Shown: one piece after another, positions 6,091-9,075 of the stretch
How positions within the stretch are numbered: position 1 is the first letter of the stretch
Layout: each line of letters opens with the position of its first letter
Notes under the pieces: model-generated
Database searches by the model: none
Told to the model about the DNA's origin: nothing
The model's input: the letters and a program-made list of their open reading frames with translations, nothing else
From: Acholeplasmataceae bacterium UBA6190
Lineage (GTDB): Bacteria > Bacillota_I > Bacilli_A > Acholeplasmatales > Acholeplasmataceae
NCBI GenBank assembly: GCA_002422045.1
Contig: DITG01000103.1
Location: forward strand, 1-9,075
Direction of reading: 5' to 3'
DNA: 9,075 bases
Program-made: the position numbers and the translations under genes

Positions 6091-6699
6091 ATGTCCAATA
6101 TACTAGAGAGACGTTCCATCAGAAAATACGATGCAAACGTTAAAATATCGAAGTCTGAGATGAAATTGATCCTTGAAGAAGCAACCCGTGCACCTTCATC
6201 GATGAACATGCAACCCTGGAGATTCATCGTGGTTGAATCGATTGAGGCAAAGGAAAAACTGAGACCTGTCTTATATGGTAACCAGTTACAATTAGACACT
6301 TCTGCAGCAATGATTGTCATCTTCACCGATTTGAAAAAGTTCGAGTTTGCAGAAATAATATATACCAAGGCAGTTGAAGCAGGACTGATGCCTGAAGAAG
6401 TCAAAGAAAAACAACTCAGAAACGTTGCCAATATGATCAACACACAATCTTTGGAAGGTGTTGAAAAGGGTGGTTTGATTGATTCGGGACTGGTTGCCAT
6501 GCAACTCATGCACATCGCCAGAGAACATGGCTATGACACGTGTTCCATCGGTGGTTTCCGTCATGATGTGATCGCATCAGCACTGGGTATCGATGGCAAT
6601 CGTTACAAGCCTGTGATGATCGTTTCTATCGGAAAAGCCGCAGAATCCGGTTATCCTTCCGTCAGACTCGATATTGAAGATATCACGACCTGGATGTAA
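6091..6699 (+). CDS. nitroreductase family protein (FMN-dependent oxidoreductase)
   Basis: A 202-residue flavin enzyme of the nitroreductase fold, likely using NAD(P)H to reduce nitro compounds, quinones or flavins; the natural substrate is unknown. RRSIRKYD (7-14) is the usual N-terminal FMN-phosphate-binding segment, followed by ATRAPSSMNMQPWRFIVV with the conserved P-S-x-x-N-x-Q-P-W pattern, and GLVAMQLMHIAREHGYDTCSIGGF in the C-terminal half, which packs near the flavin. The start has an ideal AGGAGG six bases upstream. It is transcribed alone, divergent from the phosphatase-mutY operon and convergent with the fructose operon, from a strong promoter overlapped by an operator-like palindrome. 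Confidence 0.9.
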   Translation: MSNILERRSIRKYDANVKISKSEMKLILEEATRAPSSMNMQPWRFIVVESIEAKEKLRPVLYGNQLQLDTSAAMIVIFTDLKKFEFAEIIYTKAVEAGLMPEEVKEKQLRNVANMINTQSLEGVEKGGLIDSGLVAMQLMHIAREHGYDTCSIGGFRHDVIASALGIDGNRYKPVMIVSIGKAAESGYPSVRLDIEDITTWM

Positions 6700-6703
6700 A
6701 AAT

Positions 6704-6729
6704 AAAGGCCATTTGGCCTTTTTCTTTTT
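6704..6729. terminator. bidirectional terminator between nitroreductase and HPr genes
   Basis: Stem AAAGGCC/GGCCTTT (6704-6710 with 6715-6721), loop ATTT. The plus strand continues in a T-rich tail (6719-6729). The minus strand continues GGCCTTTATTTTTA. It can therefore end both convergent transcripts. The HPr stop codon (6730-6728) lies at its edge. Confidence 0.85.
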
Positions 6730-6991
6730 AGATGAGTTGTTCTTCGATCAGAATCGATTCAAGACTGAGCTTGATGGCTTCTTCTTGACCACCTTCGATG
6801 ATGATGGAAAACTCTGCGCCACATGGAATACCAAGTGATAAAACCATCAACATCGATTTCAATGTCACTTGCTTGCCACCATAGAGAATATCAACTTTGC
6901 CTACTGATTTTGCTGCTGCCCGCACCAAATTGGATGCAGGCCTTGCATGGATACCTTCTTGGCTCTTGACAACATATGTCGTTTTAATCAT
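6728..6991 (-). CDS. ptsH: HPr family phosphocarrier protein
   Basis: The small phosphocarrier between Enzyme I and sugar-specific EIIA proteins of the PTS. With ATG at 6991 it has 87 residues, the classic HPr length, and both key residues fall at canonical positions: His15 in GIHARPAS and Ser46 in LKSMLMVLSLGI, the site used by HPr kinase in Gram-positive bacteria. A longer reading from a TTG at 7012 is rejected because it breaks this numbering. GGAG (7002-6999) precedes the ATG by seven bases. It overlaps the EIIC gene by 8 bases and closes the fructose operon, so it may serve this system in particular or be the cell's general HPr; no ptsI is visible. Confidence 0.92.
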   Translation of the reverse strand: MIKTTYVVKSQEGIHARPASNLVRAAAKSVGKVDILYGGKQVTLKSMLMVLSLGIPCGAEFSIIIEGGQEEAIKLSLESILIEEQLI

Positions 6992-8027
6992 CGGTTTGCT
7001 CCGTTTCTTCAAGTTCTATGGCATCTGGCATCAGACATTTGATGATCAATGCTGTGAGTATGGATCCCGCAACGAGTGCAATGATGAATCCCCACCAGTT
7101 TTGCATGATGAAAATCACGAATAAACCGCCGTGGGGTGCAGGAACTGCGGTATCAAATAGTCCAACGAGTGCTCCAGCAAGGGCACTACCAGCGACAATG
7201 GCAGGCATGACCGCTTTAGGATTTGATACAGCAAAGGGGATTGCACCTTCTGTGATGAACGATGCCCCCATGATCCAGTTGGTTTTACCAGCTTCGATCT
7301 GCTGTTTGTTGAACTTCTTCTTGAACAAGACAGTCGCAAGCGCGATACCTAAGGGTGGCGTCATACCACCAGCCATGACTGCTGCCATGAGTGTCGATGA
7401 AATACCGCCAGCAATGGTTGCAACACCAACAACATAAGCAGCCTTATTGATCGGACCTCCCATATCGATGGCCATCATGCCACCAGCGATCAGTCCGACC
7501 AACACTGCACTGGTGCCTTCCAGACCATGAAGAAAACTTTGCAATCCTAGATTGATCGGGGAAACCACGATGTTGACGCCAAGCATGACTAGTGCCAAGA
7601 GCAATGTGCCAAAAAGAGGAAATAACAAGACTGGCTTGATGCCTTGCATCGATCGAGGTAATTTGGAAAAAACGATTTTTAGCAATAAGATGATGTATCC
7701 TGCAGCAAACCCGCCGACGAGTGCACCTAAAAATCCAGATTCACCGGTACTTGCGAGTGCTCCTGCGACAAATCCAGGGACAAATCCGGGTCTGTCACCG
7801 ATGGCATAAGCAATAAAACCAGCCATGATCGGTAACATGAAGCCAAAGGCAATTTTTCCCGTATCGCCTAACCAGGCTGAAAAGTCATTGCCCCAACCAT
7901 AATTCGCTTGACCTGCGTTTGAGGCATCAAACACGAATGCCAAGGCAATCAAGATACCTCCTGCAACGACAAATGGTATCATTTGTGAAACACCACTCAT
8001 CAACTGTTTGTAGATGTTGTTTTTCAT
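6984..8027 (-). CDS. PTS fructose transporter subunit IIC
   Basis: Membrane permease component that binds fructose and moves it across the membrane as EIIB phosphorylates it. The 347 residues are strongly hydrophobic with about nine to ten spans. Fructose-family features include SQMIPFVVAGGILIA near the N-terminus (14-28), MAIDMGGPINKAAYV (185-199), the conserved SFITEGAIPFAVSNP (256-270) around the substrate site, and PAPHGG (296-301). In many bacteria this domain is fused to IIA and IIB as FruA; here it is a separate polypeptide. AAAGG lies eight bases before the ATG, 16 bases after the IIB stop. The 3' end overlaps the HPr gene by 8 bases. Confidence 0.93.
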   Translation of the reverse strand: MKNNIYKQLMSGVSQMIPFVVAGGILIALAFVFDASNAGQANYGWGNDFSAWLGDTGKIAFGFMLPIMAGFIAYAIGDRPGFVPGFVAGALASTGESGFLGALVGGFAAGYIILLLKIVFSKLPRSMQGIKPVLLFPLFGTLLLALVMLGVNIVVSPINLGLQSFLHGLEGTSAVLVGLIAGGMMAIDMGGPINKAAYVVGVATIAGGISSTLMAAVMAGGMTPPLGIALATVLFKKKFNKQQIEAGKTNWIMGASFITEGAIPFAVSNPKAVMPAIVAGSALAGALVGLFDTAVPAPHGGLFVIFIMQNWWGFIIALVAGSILTALIIKCLMPDAIELEETEQTDD

Positions 8028-8043
8028 AGGTCAGCCTTTCTGT

Positions 8044-8379
8044 TTAGTGAGATTGATGCACATACACTGAATACTTTTCACTGAGTGCATCTTCAATGAG
8101 CTTGGTTGCGTTCTTGATCCCTTGAGTCACACTCACTTCGATGAGCTTTTTACCATTGAAGCGTTTCATTTCGACCTTTGCATCGGCTGCAACAATCACT
8201 GCAATCGCTTCTTCGATGTCTTTGGTTTTGAGTCTGTTTTCAACACCAATCGCACCATTGGTTTCAACAATCACTTGAACACCTAATTTTTTACCTGCTT
8301 TTTCAAGCATTTCAGCAGCCATGTACGTGTGTGCGATGCCTGTGGGGCATGATGTCACTGCAACTATTTTTTTAATCAC
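8044..8379 (-). CDS. PTS fructose transporter subunit IIB
   Basis: Cytoplasmic phosphotransfer protein that accepts phosphate on a cysteine and passes it to fructose. The 111 residues begin KKIVAVTSCPTGIAHTYMAAE, the fructose-IIB signature, with phosphorylated Cys11. A GTG start at 8379 is chosen because AGGAGG lies nine bases upstream and the protein then begins at the family's usual point; a longer TTG-started reading adds 14 unrelated residues. It overlaps the fruK stop codon by 8 bases, so translation is coupled. The C-terminus has a slightly extended tail (SEKYSVYVHQSH). Confidence 0.92.
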   Translation of the reverse strand: MIKKIVAVTSCPTGIAHTYMAAEMLEKAGKKLGVQVIVETNGAIGVENRLKTKDIEEAIAVIVAADAKVEMKRFNGKKLIEVSVTQGIKNATKLIEDALSEKYSVYVHQSH

Positions 8380-9075
8380 GGATGATATCCTCCTCGATAA
8401 AGTCCTGATGGATGTCTTCAATCACGATGGACTTGATGATGCTCTTGAAGTATGCTTGATCACCGAGCTCATCGCCATAGATGGAGGCCGATGCAGAGGC
8501 AACCGCATACTGATACGCACGTTTTATATCGAAAGTCTTGAGGAATCCTGCGACAAATCCTGCAACCATACTGTCTCCCGCACCTACTGTCGATTTGGGG
8601 TGACCGCTGACCAGTGAAGCCCGATAGGTGCAATCTTTGGAGAACAAAATGGATCCTTCCTTCCCCATGGAAAGGAGCACATTCTGTGCGCCTTCTTTAA
8701 TCAGTTTTTTTCCATAACGGATCATCATCGGTAAGGTCGTTAACGGGGTTTCATAATAGGCTTCGAGTTCGTGAATGTTCGGTTTGACCAAAAATGGGCG
8801 ATACTTGATGAATTGTGACAGATACTTGCCTGGGGTATCCATGATGAATGGAATATTTTTTGAATGACATTGTTGAGCAATCTCTTCGTAGACATCAGGA
8901 TATCCTTGCGCTGAACTACCCCCACAAATCAAGAGATCCTCCGTGCCCAGTTGGTCAATTTTTCGTATGAGTTTTTCTTTCTCGCTTTCACTGACTGTTG
9001 GACCGTTGTGGTTGAATTCTGTTTCGACCTTCTGATTCAAGATTTTCACGTTGACTCGGGTATTGTCTTTGATTT
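8372..9075 (-). CDS. fruK: 1-phosphofructokinase, C-terminal 233 residues
   Basis: Phosphorylates fructose 1-phosphate, the product of the PTS, to fructose 1,6-bisphosphate for glycolysis. The gene enters from the right edge; the open frame continues to the last base, and IKDNTRVNVKI (the family's D-N/T-R-x-N-x-K segment) is visible upstream of an in-frame GTG at 9049, so that codon is not the real start. About 70 residues are missing compared with the roughly 305-residue family. PfkB-type features seen are ICGGSSAQGYP (49-59 of the fragment) and the C-terminal VGAGDSMVAGF (163-173) with catalytic Asp167. It is followed directly by IIB, with overlapping ends, in the order FruK-IIB-IIC-HPr. 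Confidence 0.93.
   Translation of the reverse strand, partial: IKDNTRVNVKILNQKVETEFNHNGPTVSESEKEKLIRKIDQLGTEDLLICGGSSAQGYPDVYEEIAQQCHSKNIPFIMDTPGKYLSQFIKYRPFLVKPNIHELEAYYETPLTTLPMMIRYGKKLIKEGAQNVLLSMGKEGSILFSKDCTYRASLVSGHPKSTVGAGDSMVAGFVAGFLKTFDIKRAYQYAVASASASIYGDELGDQAYFKSIIKSIVIEDIHQDFIEEDIIRD

Noticed and set aside
6992..7012. Seven-residue longer HPr from a TTG codon
   Set aside because: It shifts His15 and Ser46 off their canonical positions, and the ATG at 6991 has its own ribosome site.
7018..7437. 139-codon rightward open frame opposite the EIIC gene
   Set aside because: Antisense shadow of a hydrophobic, alanine/glycine-rich gene; low-complexity A/P/M composition and no family resemblance.
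8380..8421. Longer EIIB from a TTG codon
   Set aside because: The extra 14 residues only read through the fruK 3' end in another frame; the GTG at 8379 has AGGAGG at proper spacing.
1..9075. TGA read as tryptophan (Mycoplasma-type code)
   Set aside because: TGA ends queT, galK and mutY at sensible protein ends, and visible tryptophans are encoded by TGG.
1..9075. Mobile element, prophage, CRISPR array, toxin-antitoxin or defence island
   Set aside because: No transposase, integrase, direct-repeat array or tRNA is seen, and every stretch is occupied by intact metabolic genes or short spacers.

Overview
The window comes from a low-to-mid GC Gram-positive-type bacterium in the Bacillota/Mycoplasmatota range. 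The evidence is strong AGGAGG-type ribosome binding sites, extended -10 promoters (TGnTATAAT), an HPr with both His15 and Ser46, a class II (Firmicutes-type) GalT and a QueT transporter. TGA ends queT, galK and mutY and tryptophan is TGG, so the standard bacterial code applies. An Acholeplasma-, Izemoplasma- or Erysipelotrichia-like relative is a guess. All genes look chromosomal and metabolic, with no sign of a mobile element, CRISPR array, tRNA or rRNA, and no gene-free stretch exceeds about 130 bases.

Region 1 (1-681) is a queuosine locus. The first 15 codons of a leftward gene, read as tgt (tRNA-guanine transglycosylase), lie at the left edge. It is divergent from queT, a queuosine-precursor transporter. 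Their promoters overlap, and the short queT leader holds a stem-loop plus A-rich tail that fits a preQ1-I-type riboswitch able to mask the queT Shine-Dalgarno site. This is the most interesting part of the window.

Region 2 (663-4385) is a leftward galactose operon galK-galM-galT with almost no gaps. It covers mutarotation, phosphorylation and uridylyl transfer (Leloir pathway); galE is not present. It starts at an extended -10 promoter carrying an inverted repeat and ends in a hairpin overlapping the galT stop codon.

Region 3 (4397-6090) is a leftward pair, a histidine phosphatase and mutY, overlapping by 10 bases and followed by a clear terminator. The 104-base spacer upstream holds divergent promoters and inverted repeats.

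Region 4 (6091-6729) is a rightward single-gene nitroreductase whose -10 box is framed by a TGTGA-N6-TCACA palindrome (Rex- or CRP/FNR-like). It meets the next operon tail to tail at a bidirectional terminator.

Region 5 (6728-9075) is a leftward fructose operon: 1-phosphofructokinase (5' end off the window), separate PTS EIIB and EIIC, and an HPr. Phosphate would pass from HPr to an EIIA not seen here, then EIIB, then fructose entering through EIIC. The resulting fructose 1-phosphate is the substrate of FruK.

I found no evidence of a wholly new multi-gene system. The observations worth following are regulatory: the queT leader, the overlapping tgt/queT promoters, the nitroreductase operator-like palindrome, the galK upstream repeats and the HPr inside the fructose operon.
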